A program made the translations under genes and the position numbers. From contig DATLTM010000035.1 in assembly GCA_035533615.1 (NCBI GenBank), positions 1-9,227 on the forward strand: a DNA stretch of 9,227 nt, in the 5' to 3' direction. The stretch is from C7867-001 sp035533615 (GTDB lineage: Bacteria; Patescibacteriota; Minisyncoccia; Phycocordibacterales; Phycocordibacteraceae). A model generated the notes under the pieces. It made no database searches, had not been told where the DNA came from, and was given only the letters and a program-made list of their open reading frames with translations. Positions 1 to 6,590 of the stretch are shown here, one piece after another; the stretch's first letter is position 1, and each line of letters opens with the position of its first letter.

Positions 1-792
1 ACCCGCTACCTGCTTTCTCTCGCCGCTGTTATCATCGGTACATTTCTTTTCTCCATCGGGTTGCAGGCGTTTGCCTTCACTCAACCCTCGACCTCTCCGC
101 CGAATGCAGACGCCTATGCCCCCCTCACCACAAGCCCTACAGCCGAGTCGAAAGCCGGGGGGCTCCTTCTCAACACGAGCGGCGCTACAAACGGGCTCAT
201 TGTGCAGTCGGGTAACGTCGGTATCGGGGTGACAAGTCCAACCGTGAGTCTGGATGTCGCACAGAATGGTGCGTTGTGCGTCGGCCAAGCTTGCTTCAGT
301 TCCGGAGGCGACTACGCACACGTCGCCAACAACGAGTGGTACAACGGATCGTATTGGACTGTGACAGCACCGGGTGCCCTCATCCAATTAACCGGGCAAT
401 CCACTAACTTCTATCGGCACGACGCGAGCGGCAATCACTCATTCAGCATGACAATCGACCCCTCGGGGAACGTCGGCATCGGCACATGGTCGCCCCTAGG
501 AAAACTTGACGTTGAGGGGGGAAATCTTTGTTTGAATGGGAGTTGCATCGGAAGCTGGCCACTAAACACTATTACGACTGTCACTTCAGGTACCTATTTG
601 TGGTCTGCTTCAGTTTCTTGCCCTGCCGGTTATGTGGTGTTGGGCGGGGGCGGTTCCTGTAATAATTCCAATACGGGATCGCGCTCCATAGATATAAGCG
701 AGCCAGACGGGCAAGGGTGGTATCTCCAGTGTGGAGATATCGATAACAATGACGACTACGCGACGGCGTATGCAATTTGCGCTTATCCGTAA
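1..792 (+). CDS. Secreted cysteine-rich GNVGIG-repeat protein, 5' end cut by window edge
   Basis: The reading frame is open from base 1, so the true start lies outside the window. The first ~20 visible residues form a hydrophobic helix (RYLLSLAAVIIGTFLFSIG) followed by QAFA-FT, which fits a Sec signal peptide with an AxA signal peptidase I site; the TTG at 61 is therefore an unlikely start. Counting from the codon at 61, two related units begin at residues 51 and 136 (GNVGIGVTSP...LDV and GNVGIGTWSP...LDV), each followed by a C-x4-C pair (CVGQAC, CLNGSC). A C-terminal domain (about 171-243) starts SCPAGYVVLGGGGSC and ends AYAICAYP, with four more cysteines, suggesting disulphides. GNVGIGTTSP-type units occur in phage tail fibres and in many CPR exported proteins, some annotated as PilV-like pilus-tip adhesins. 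A surface fibre or adhesin role is inference; the ligand is unknown. Confidence 0.72.
   Translation, partial: TRYLLSLAAVIIGTFLFSIGLQAFAFTQPSTSPPNADAYAPLTTSPTAESKAGGLLLNTSGATNGLIVQSGNVGIGVTSPTVSLDVAQNGALCVGQACFSSGGDYAHVANNEWYNGSYWTVTAPGALIQLTGQSTNFYRHDASGNHSFSMTIDPSGNVGIGTWSPLGKLDVEGGNLCLNGSCIGSWPLNTITTVTSGTYLWSASVSCPAGYVVLGGGGSCNNSNTGSRSIDISEPDGQGWYLQCGDIDNNDDYATAYAICAYP
211..258 (+). repeat. GNVGIG coding repeat, copy 1
   Basis: Encodes GNVGIGVTSPTVSLDV, the first of two related units in the secreted protein. It is followed within eight residues by a C-x4-C pair (CVGQAC). It shares the pattern GNVGIGxxSPxxxLDV with copy 2, but the DNA is diverged, so this is a protein-level repeat and not a recent duplication. 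Confidence 0.7.
466..513 (+). repeat. GNVGIG coding repeat, copy 2
   Basis: Encodes GNVGIGTWSPLGKLDV, matching copy 1 at the GNVGIG, SP and LDV positions. It is followed by LCLNGSCIGSW, a C-x4-C pair ending in tryptophan. The spacing from GNVGIG to the first cysteine differs from copy 1 by one residue. Confidence 0.7.
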
Positions 793-795
793 GAC

Positions 796-836
796 AACAT
801 GAATTCAACCATGTTTCCGCGGATACTCCAGCGGAA
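796..836 (+). other. Two adjacent short inverted repeats between the two plus-strand genes
   Basis: AACATG (796-801) pairs with CATGTT (810-815) across an 8-nt loop. TTCCGC (815-820) pairs with GCGGAA (831-836) across a 10-nt loop. Both 6-bp stems are perfect and they abut at base 815, just after the stop of the secreted-protein gene. No T-run follows either stem, so they are not canonical intrinsic terminators. They could be 3'-end processing structures or chance. The 92-bp gap (793-884) otherwise shows no convincing gene or promoter. Confidence 0.3.
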
Positions 837-884
837 TAGCGGTTCATATATTGGTATGGGTGAATTCGTTATCGACTCACCGGC

Positions 885-1976
885 ATGATGCAAAAGCTCT
901 TTGCATGGATGAGCAGATACGAACGACATCTCTCCGCGTTTGCGATGATTGCTGGCTTCGTCGCAGACAATATTTTTTTCACCCGCATTGATCTTGTGCG
1001 GACGCAGATACTTTTCGCCCTCTATACGCTTGCCTGCTTCGTCTCGATCCCACTCCTTCATTGGATCGAATCGCGCGCGACGCGCAAGGGTACGCCGCTT
1101 CCACGTTGGCGCATTGCTCTTCCCCTCATTACACAGTTCGCGCTCGGTGGCTTCTGGAGCGGTTTCGTCATTTTCTACGGGCGCTCGGCGGTCCTTGGCG
1201 CATCGTGGCCCTTTCTGCTCTTCATCTTCCTTGTGTTTCTCGGAAGTGAATACTTCCATAAGTATCACGCACGTCTCGTCTTCACGAGCGTGCTCTTTTT
1301 TTTCGCACTTTATTCTTATGCGATATTCGCCGTACCAATATATACTCTCACCATCGGGACTGGAACGTTTCTTGAGAGCGGATTAGTGGCGATCTGTATC
1401 TTCGTGCTGTTCACCATCCTCCTTCGCATTCTCGCGCGGGAGCGCTTTCTCACTGACGTCTGGCGTATCCGCATCGGTGCGTTCACCGTGCTTATCATTA
1501 TGAATATATTTTACTTTACCAATATTCTGCCCCCGTTGCCGCTCTCGGCAGAAGCCGCGGGCGTCTACCATTCAGTCTGGCGCATCCCGGGCGCCTATCT
1601 GGCAACGAATGAAACTGGACAGTCGTGGCAGGTGCGGTACCTTGGGCTTCCCCCGACGCTTCATGTGACCCCGGGAGAATGGCTCTCTGCGTATACCTCG
1701 GTCTTTGCACCGACGACACTCACCACAACCGTCGTGCATCGCTGGCAGTGGTATGATCCGGCCACAAAAACATGGGTGACGAAAGCGACAATCGCTTATC
1801 CCATCATTGGCGGCAGCGACGGTGGCTACCGTGGATACTCCTCAGTGCCGATTTCTGAAGCGGGACAGTGGCGCGTTAATATAGAAACGAACGACGGCAG
1901 AATTATTGCAATTCTGCCGTTCACTGCAGTTGAGACAGCCGTGCCGCCGCCCGAGGAGACGATAACACTCGATTAA
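885..1976 (+). CDS. Polytopic membrane protein with C-terminal DUF2914 domain
   Basis: 363 residues. About seven hydrophobic helices lie near residues 16-33, 39-60, 77-97, 105-121, 130-152, 163-182 and 197-216. A soluble C-terminal part follows. Within it, residues ~283-347 match the DUF2914 pattern: VHRWQWYDP, then GGYRGYSSVPI, then GQWRVNIETNDGRIIA and a final F-T-A-V strand. The N-terminal phrase YERHLSAFAMIAGFVADN resembles the membrane part (DUF5924-like) that accompanies DUF2914 in other bacteria. The family has no established biochemical function. The soluble domain may be extracytoplasmic. ATG at 885 is followed at once by a second ATG; an in-frame TGA at 861 limits any longer start, and no strong Shine-Dalgarno is seen. 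The last two codons overlap the convergent hsp20 gene by 4 bp. Confidence 0.85.
   Translation: MMQKLFAWMSRYERHLSAFAMIAGFVADNIFFTRIDLVRTQILFALYTLACFVSIPLLHWIESRATRKGTPLPRWRIALPLITQFALGGFWSGFVIFYGRSAVLGASWPFLLFIFLVFLGSEYFHKYHARLVFTSVLFFFALYSYAIFAVPIYTLTIGTGTFLESGLVAICIFVLFTILLRILARERFLTDVWRIRIGAFTVLIIMNIFYFTNILPPLPLSAEAAGVYHSVWRIPGAYLATNETGQSWQVRYLGLPPTLHVTPGEWLSAYTSVFAPTTLTTTVVHRWQWYDPATKTWVTKATIAYPIIGGSDGGYRGYSSVPISEAGQWRVNIETNDGRIIAILPFTAVETAVPPPEETITLD
1894..1920 (-). terminator. Perfect 11-bp hairpin, candidate terminator of the minus-strand operon
   Basis: ACGGCAGAATT (1894-1904) and AATTCTGCCGT (1910-1920) are perfect inverted copies separated by 5 nt. Read on the minus strand, the hairpin lies 53 nt beyond the hsp20 stop and is followed by CGTTCGTTTCTATATT, which is only moderately U-rich. 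On the plus strand it lies inside the DUF2914 coding region, with no T-run after it, so it fits better as a terminator of the convergent operon. The weak U-tract keeps this uncertain. Confidence 0.5.
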
Positions 1977-2479
1977 CCCGCCTTCACGCGCAATTTCGTC
2001 TGCTTCGCCTTGTCAAGCTTGGGGAGGATGATGGTCACGAGACCGTCCTTGGCGCTTGCGGAGGAAGCCTCGACGTCGACTTCCTGCGGGAGCATGATGG
2101 TACGAGAAAAAGAGCCCCAGAAGAGTTCACGCGTGAAATAATCGGGACCGGCGACTTGTTCGCGCTCCATGCGCGACCCCTCAATTTCAACCATATCGCG
2201 GCTTATAGAAATATTCAGTTCATCGGGGCGCACACCGGCGACGAATGCGCGAATGACGATGTCGCCTGCGGTCTGATGCACGTCTACCGGAAGTTGCCCC
2301 TCGCTGCCAGCATCATCGTCGAGCGATGCCGGGCGACTTGCAGCGTGATTCGCGCGCACATTTGAGCCTTTATGTGGCGGCACCGGCGTTATTGGCAATT
2401 CCTCATCAAACGAGTCAAGGGCGTCGCCAGGCGCAGTGTTGCCGGAGAGGCGGTCGAAGAACGATGGTTTTATATTCAT
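1973..2479 (-). CDS. Hsp20/alpha-crystallin small heat shock protein
   Basis: 168 residues, a normal length for the family. It is an ATP-independent holdase chaperone that keeps unfolding cytoplasmic proteins soluble. The alpha-crystallin domain spans about residues 61-155: PVDVHQTAGDIVIRAFVAGV, a DELNISI strand, MVEIEG, then YFTRELFWGSFSRTIMLP, and the closing A-x-x-x-DGLVTIILPK. The N-terminal arm (1-60) begins with SFFDRL and is rich in proline and acidic residues. The short tail holds KLRVK, where L-R-V may stand in for the usual I-x-I/V assembly motif. It is the last gene of the minus-strand block, 11 bp after the protease gene, with no visible Shine-Dalgarno before ATG at 2479. No CIRCE operator is present. 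Its stop shares TTAA with the convergent gene. Confidence 0.93.
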   Translation of the reverse strand: MNIKPSFFDRLSGNTAPGDALDSFDEELPITPVPPHKGSNVRANHAASRPASLDDDAGSEGQLPVDVHQTAGDIVIRAFVAGVRPDELNISISRDMVEIEGSRMEREQVAGPDYFTRELFWGSFSRTIMLPQEVDVEASSASAKDGLVTIILPKLDKAKQTKLRVKAG

Positions 2480-2490
2480 AATCGGTTTGA

Positions 2491-3195
2491 TTAGTTAGGG
2501 ATGTTATGGTACTGAAAATATTTTAGCACTTCAAATGCCGCGAAGAAAACGACAGCGACCGTCCACACAAGGAAGAACGCAGTCAACGTAGTCGAAGCAC
2601 TCTGACTAATAATAAGCAGGTTGAATGCGGTGTGCAATACGACGGCAAGGATAAGTCCGAGTGCCGCTGCGATTATTCGAGTAAGCGGACTCTTCCGAGC
2701 CGAGAATGCGAGCGCGAATCCGATTGACGCAGAGGCGATGACGTGGAGGAGTGTTGAACCGAGGAAACGCACATTGTCGGTGAAGAGAGTTGCAGCGACT
2801 TGACCGCCGATAATTGGCGCAAGAAGGAAGAGCATATTTTCCCCCGCTGCGAAGCCGAGTGCCACGGTAATCATGTAAATGACGTAGTCGGGCATCTCGT
2901 CTACGGCGTTTCGCCAGAGGATGAATACGGCTGCCATAAGATACTTAAGTATCTCCTCGATGAGCGCCCATGCAACCAAGACCGGGAATTCGCCGGCCAG
3001 ATTCGCCTTTGCGTACTGTTCCAGGGGAAGCGCAATTGGTACGGCCACTATACCGGCGACAAAAGCGAGCGCAATAAGACTACGTGGCTCGGGGCAGCGC
3101 GCATCCTCTTTGAGAAGGAAGTACAGCCAGATGAAGGAGGGCAGGAGCCCGCCGAGAAATGCGTAGCCGAGCGCGGTGGAGGTCAACCCCATCAT
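2491..3195 (-). CDS. PrsW-family intramembrane metalloprotease
   Basis: 234 residues, mostly hydrophobic, with about seven membrane helices (near 8-27, 39-56, 70-95, 103-128, 142-165, 171-196, 203-222). Residues expected for the PrsW/CAAX-protease-like fold sit in helices: E80-E81 with K84 (ALIEEILKY), GFAAGEN at 114-120, H151 in LLHVIASASIGFALA, and H188 in LHTAFN. In this family the glutamates and histidines are thought to bind the catalytic metal. Bacillus PrsW makes the first cut in the anti-sigma factor RsiW; no sigma/anti-sigma pair is visible here, so the substrate is unknown. The ATG at 3195 overlaps the valS TGA by 4 bp (ATGA), and a second ATG follows directly; translational coupling is likely since no Shine-Dalgarno is seen. 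The neighbouring Hsp20 gene suggests a shared stress role (inference). Confidence 0.85.
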   Translation of the reverse strand: MMGLTSTALGYAFLGGLLPSFIWLYFLLKEDARCPEPRSLIALAFVAGIVAVPIALPLEQYAKANLAGEFPVLVAWALIEEILKYLMAAVFILWRNAVDEMPDYVIYMITVALGFAAGENMLFLLAPIIGGQVAATLFTDNVRFLGSTLLHVIASASIGFALAFSARKSPLTRIIAAALGLILAVVLHTAFNLLIISQSASTTLTAFFLVWTVAVVFFAAFEVLKYFQYHNIPN

Positions 3196-5390
3196 TGTAG
3201 CAGGCTTTTTATCGGCTCAGGCCATTTCGCGATCATGAGGAACGTCGCGTCCTTCGTCGGCATGGATTGCCAAATTTCCTCGGTGACAAACGGCATAAAT
3301 GGATGGAGGAGCCGCAGGGTGCGATCGAGGAGTGTAATCAGAAGGCGTGCACGCGAAGTGCGCACAGCGGCGTCCTTCCCGGAGAATATCGGCTTCGACT
3401 GTTCAAGAATTTTGTCCGCAAGCTCGTGCCAGGTGTAGTGGTAGAGCTTCTCCGCTGCCATGTACACGCGAAATTCTTCCATATCGTTCGTGATATCTCT
3501 TGTGAGCGTGTTATGTGCCACGAGAATCTCCGTATCTTTCGGGACAAATGGTGCTGCAGGATCAGTGTCTCTTGTATTGTCCAATGTGAACCGCGCGATG
3601 TTCCAGAGCTTGTTCGCAAAGTTCTTGTAACCTCTTACTTTATTCTCATCAAAACTAATGTCATTGCCGATGGCAGAGCCGACCAGGAGTCCCATTCTTA
3701 GCGCATCCGCGCCGTAGCGGTCTATCATGTCGAGTGGGTCGATGCCGTTATTGAGCGATTTGCTGAACTTCCGTCCCTGCCTGTCGCGGACAAGGCCATG
3801 TATCAGGACGGTCTTAAACGGGATCTGGCCGAGGTGAAATCCGCTCATTAATATCATGCGCGATACCCATAGATTTAGGATTTCATATGCAGGCGATATA
3901 AAAGCGGTGGGGTGAAACGTTGCAAGATCTGAGGTTTCCTTCGGCCAACCGAGTGTGGAGAAGGTCCAGAGCGCCGACGAGAACCAGGTATCAAGCACGT
4001 CGGGGTCCTGCACCCATCCTTCGCCTCCAGGCGCTTCCGTGCCTACGTACATCTGTTCGCCACCGTACCAGACCGGGATACGGTGGCCGAACCATATCTG
4101 CCGGCTGATACACCAGTCGCGCAAATTATCTATCCAGTGGAAGTAGGTCTTCTTAAATCCTTCCTGTGGCATCTGTATGCCACCGTGTTCGACGGCGACG
4201 CGCATTAGCATCTTGAGTGTGATAGAACTGCCGCTTTCAATACCCGGTATTTCGGAATGTGCGATGACAAACGGTCGGGTGACATCCACAAACCACTGAA
4301 GTTTGATTTGCGGTTCAATGGTGCCACCGGTGCGTTCGGCGGTTGCGACGTTATGCACGTAAGGTTCTTCCTTCACGAGCAACCCTTTCATGCGCAGTTT
4401 CTCGACAATCTTCTCGCGTGCATCGGTAAGCTTCATGCCGGCAAACTCACCGGCGATAGGAAGGAGCTTGCCGTATTCGTCAATAATTTGTTCCTTGTCG
4501 AGCTCGTGACGCTGGGCGATGTCAAAGTCGACCATGCTGTGCCATGGTGTGATGGTCATCGCACCGGTGCCGAATTCCATATCGATGGATTCATCCTTCA
4601 CGACGGTTGCCGTGATGGGGCCGTTAATCCACTCAAGTTCTATTTTCTGACCGTTCTGCCACTCTGCATACCGCGGATCAGCAGGGTGCATCACCACGTA
4701 CTTATCGCCGAATTTCGTTTCCGGACGAGCGGTGCCGATAGTGAAGGGACCGTACTTTAAATAGTAAAATTTCGCCTGTTCTTCTTTGTATATAATTTCA
4801 TCATCTGAAATGGTGGTCTGGCCTTTCGGATCCCAATTGACGATGCGGTTACCGCGATAGATGAGACCGGCGTCATACATACGCTTGAATGCCGCAGTCA
4901 CTGCGGTGTTTCGTGCGGCATCCATCGTGTAGGCATAGCGCGACCAGTCAAGTGATGCGCCCATTCGCCGCACTTGGCTCAGAATCGTCCCCTCGCTTTC
5001 TTTTGCGAACGCGGCAACGCGGCGCACGAGTTCTTCACGGCCGAGGTCGTGCCGGCTTTTTCCTTCTTCCTTCTGGATATCTTTCTCTACGCGCGATTGT
5101 GTCGCAATAGCGGCCGAGTCGGTACCGGGAATCCACAGCGCGCGCTTTCCGCGCATGCGCTCGTAGCGGATAACGGCGTCCTGCAGTGAGTCCTCGTATG
5201 CATGGCCGACATGGAGGATACCAGTCACGTTCGGCGGCGGGAGGATAATAGAGTACGCCGGCGCGTCCGCTTTTGTCATGCCCTGCTTTACGCACTCGTC
5301 GGGATTGAAGAGACCGCTTTTTTCCCACGCGGCATAGATGCGCCCTTCGGTCGCGCTCGGATCGTATGGCTTCAGGAATTTTTCATTCAT
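3192..5390 (-). CDS. valS: Valyl-tRNA synthetase, short form lacking the C-terminal coiled coil
   Basis: Class I synthetase that charges tRNA-Val. In order: PPPNVTGILHVGHA at 51-64 with the HIGH motif as HVGH (60-63); WIPGTDSAAIATQ (86-98); editing-domain signatures GTARPET (219-225) and FGTGAMTITPWHSMVDFD (273-290); DNLRDWCISRQIWFGHRIPVWY; PDVLDTWFSSALWTFSTLGWP (463-483), typical of ValS; the KMSKS loop as KFSKS (541-545); and an all-helical anticodon-binding domain (~620-710). At 732 residues it is about 200 shorter than E. coli ValS and stops soon after the anticodon domain, so the C-terminal coiled-coil arm is missing. HNVATAERTGG (346-356) has no cysteine where many homologues have a CxR-type motif. 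ATG at 5390 has only TGGA before it and lies 27 bp after tsaD. Confidence 0.96.
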   Translation of the reverse strand: MNEKFLKPYDPSATEGRIYAAWEKSGLFNPDECVKQGMTKADAPAYSIILPPPNVTGILHVGHAYEDSLQDAVIRYERMRGKRALWIPGTDSAAIATQSRVEKDIQKEEGKSRHDLGREELVRRVAAFAKESEGTILSQVRRMGASLDWSRYAYTMDAARNTAVTAAFKRMYDAGLIYRGNRIVNWDPKGQTTISDDEIIYKEEQAKFYYLKYGPFTIGTARPETKFGDKYVVMHPADPRYAEWQNGQKIELEWINGPITATVVKDESIDMEFGTGAMTITPWHSMVDFDIAQRHELDKEQIIDEYGKLLPIAGEFAGMKLTDAREKIVEKLRMKGLLVKEEPYVHNVATAERTGGTIEPQIKLQWFVDVTRPFVIAHSEIPGIESGSSITLKMLMRVAVEHGGIQMPQEGFKKTYFHWIDNLRDWCISRQIWFGHRIPVWYGGEQMYVGTEAPGGEGWVQDPDVLDTWFSSALWTFSTLGWPKETSDLATFHPTAFISPAYEILNLWVSRMILMSGFHLGQIPFKTVLIHGLVRDRQGRKFSKSLNNGIDPLDMIDRYGADALRMGLLVGSAIGNDISFDENKVRGYKNFANKLWNIARFTLDNTRDTDPAAPFVPKDTEILVAHNTLTRDITNDMEEFRVYMAAEKLYHYTWHELADKILEQSKPIFSGKDAAVRTSRARLLITLLDRTLRLLHPFMPFVTEEIWQSMPTKDATFLMIAKWPEPIKSLLQ

Positions 5391-5397
5391 TCCATAA

Positions 5398-5406
5398 AAT
5401 ATAGCA
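5398..5406 (-). promoter_or_regulatory. Extended -10-like box directly upstream of valS
   Basis: On the minus strand the tsaD-valS gap contains TGCTATATT, which matches the extended -10 form TGnTATAAT with one mismatch in the hexamer. A transcript starting about 7 nt downstream would begin at or next to the valS ATG (5390), giving a leaderless or near-leaderless mRNA. No good -35 box is seen, although an extended -10 may not need one. Confidence 0.3.
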
Positions 5407-5417
5407 AAATAAGGGTT

Positions 5418-6590
5418 TTATGCGAGTGAACGGTTTCCATTCGCAACAACGTCGGTTGAAAACTCTCCGCGCAGGGCGCGATAATAGCCGGCGAGCGCAA
5501 TCATAATCGCGTTGTCGGTAGTGAGTGCGGTTGGAGGAATATGAAGTGCAATACCAGGATATTCGCTCCTCATCTTTTCCGCAAAGACACGGCGGATATG
5601 CGTATTCGCCGAGACGCCGCCGCCGATGACAAGTGTCTGCGCGCCGGTCTGTTCTAACGCGCGGGATGTTTTCTTCCAGAGTACATCCGCAACGACGTCT
5701 TCAAATTCTTTCGCGAGATGTTTTTTCTCTGTTTCTGTTATGTCCGGATTATCTTTCAGTAAATACAACACGGCAGTTTTCAGTCCAGCGAACGAAAAGT
5801 CACACGTTGCATCGTTCACCATCGGACGCGGCAGCATAAACTTGGGCACAAAATCTCCCAGTCTGCGGATTTCCTCGGCGAGTTTGGAAATCTCCGGCCC
5901 GCCTGGGTAGGGAAGTGAGAGCATGCGTGCGACCTTATCGAAGGCCTCACCGACAGCATCATCGCGCGTCTGTCCGATGAGTTCATATCGGAGCCATTTT
6001 TCCATCAGGACGAGCTCCGTATGACCACCCGAAATAAGAAGTGCAAGCACCGGCAGTTTTACGTCCTTAATTACTAAGCTGTCATATTGATTAGAAGCCA
6101 AAGCCGACAATATATGACCTTCCATATGATTGACTGCGATGAGTGGTTTCCCCCAGAGGAGAGCGAGCGCTTTTGCAAAATTGATGCCAACCCAAAGCGC
6201 GGGCACAAGTCCTGGACCCGCCGTAACCGCGATGGCGTCGATCTCGGGCGGCTCGCATTCGGAAACGAATTCGAGAAATTGCTCCGCAAGACCGGGCTCG
6301 CGCGTCAAAATTGTTGCGATTTTGGCGCGCATATCCTCTGGTATCGCCTGCGTGTCTTCATGCAGGATCTCTGCTTCCTCAAGCGCCGCTTCTAGTATCG
6401 GCACGAGATTTTTCGCATGCTCGCGTTTCGCGAGAGCGGGGAAGACCCCGCCGAATTCCCGGTGGATATCTATCTGCGAGAGGAGCGCGTTCCCGAGCAC
6501 GCGGAACCGCACCGCCTTCTCGTCACCCTCCGCTTCAAGAATCGCTATCGCGGTTTCGTCGCAGGAGGTCTCAATCGCGAGGATTTTCAT
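5418..6590 (-). CDS. tsaD: tRNA N6-threonylcarbamoyladenosine transferase TsaD (Kae1/Gcp family)
   Basis: 390 residues. TsaD transfers the threonylcarbamoyl group onto A37 of ANN-decoding tRNAs, in bacteria working with TsaB and TsaE; those partners and TsaC are not in this window. Seen in order: ETSCDETA (7-14), FGGVFPALAKREHAKN (46-61), TAGPGLVPALWVG, NHMEGH with metal ligands H155 and H159, SGGHTEL (187-193), DDAVGEAFDKVARML, YPGGP, FSFAGLKTAV, GGGVSANTHIR (323-333) and TTDNAIMIA with metal ligand D359. Residues ~74-116 are an acidic, helix-prone insertion absent from E. coli TsaD. ATG at 6590 is preceded by a good Shine-Dalgarno (AAAGGAAA), and the family's usual MKILAIETSCDET start confirms it. 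It overlaps the end of the DHH gene by 20 bp. Confidence 0.97.
   Translation of the reverse strand: MKILAIETSCDETAIAILEAEGDEKAVRFRVLGNALLSQIDIHREFGGVFPALAKREHAKNLVPILEAALEEAEILHEDTQAIPEDMRAKIATILTREPGLAEQFLEFVSECEPPEIDAIAVTAGPGLVPALWVGINFAKALALLWGKPLIAVNHMEGHILSALASNQYDSLVIKDVKLPVLALLISGGHTELVLMEKWLRYELIGQTRDDAVGEAFDKVARMLSLPYPGGPEISKLAEEIRRLGDFVPKFMLPRPMVNDATCDFSFAGLKTAVLYLLKDNPDITETEKKHLAKEFEDVVADVLWKKTSRALEQTGAQTLVIGGGVSANTHIRRVFAEKMRSEYPGIALHIPPTALTTDNAIMIALAGYYRALRGEFSTDVVANGNRSLA

Noticed and set aside
61..792. TTG at 61 as the start codon of the secreted protein
   Set aside because: The same frame is open to base 1 and encodes the hydrophobic core of a signal peptide, so the real start is upstream of the window.
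796..836. Tandem hairpins after the secreted-protein gene as an intrinsic terminator
   Set aside because: Stems are only 6 bp and neither is followed by a T-run. They are listed only as inverted repeats.
783..1268. Open frame of 161 codons on the minus strand opposite the DUF2914 gene
   Set aside because: Its translation is highly charged, lacks family motifs, and lies antisense to clear membrane helices; it is a by-product of codon bias.
2522..2531. TTAGCACTT on the plus strand resembles half of a CIRCE heat-shock operator (TTAGCACTC-N9-GAGTGCTAA) near hsp20
   Set aside because: The second half-site is absent at the required spacing, and the bases encode EVLKYF at the end of the PrsW protein, so this is a chance half match.
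2800..3438. Open frame of 212 codons on the plus strand opposite PrsW and the end of valS
   Set aside because: It runs antisense across two well-supported genes and shows no domain or composition expected of a real protein.
4257..4760. Open frame of 167 codons on the plus strand opposite valS
   Set aside because: It is antisense to the ValS editing domain, which is conserved in sequence; histidine- and cysteine-rich translation is typical of a shadow frame.
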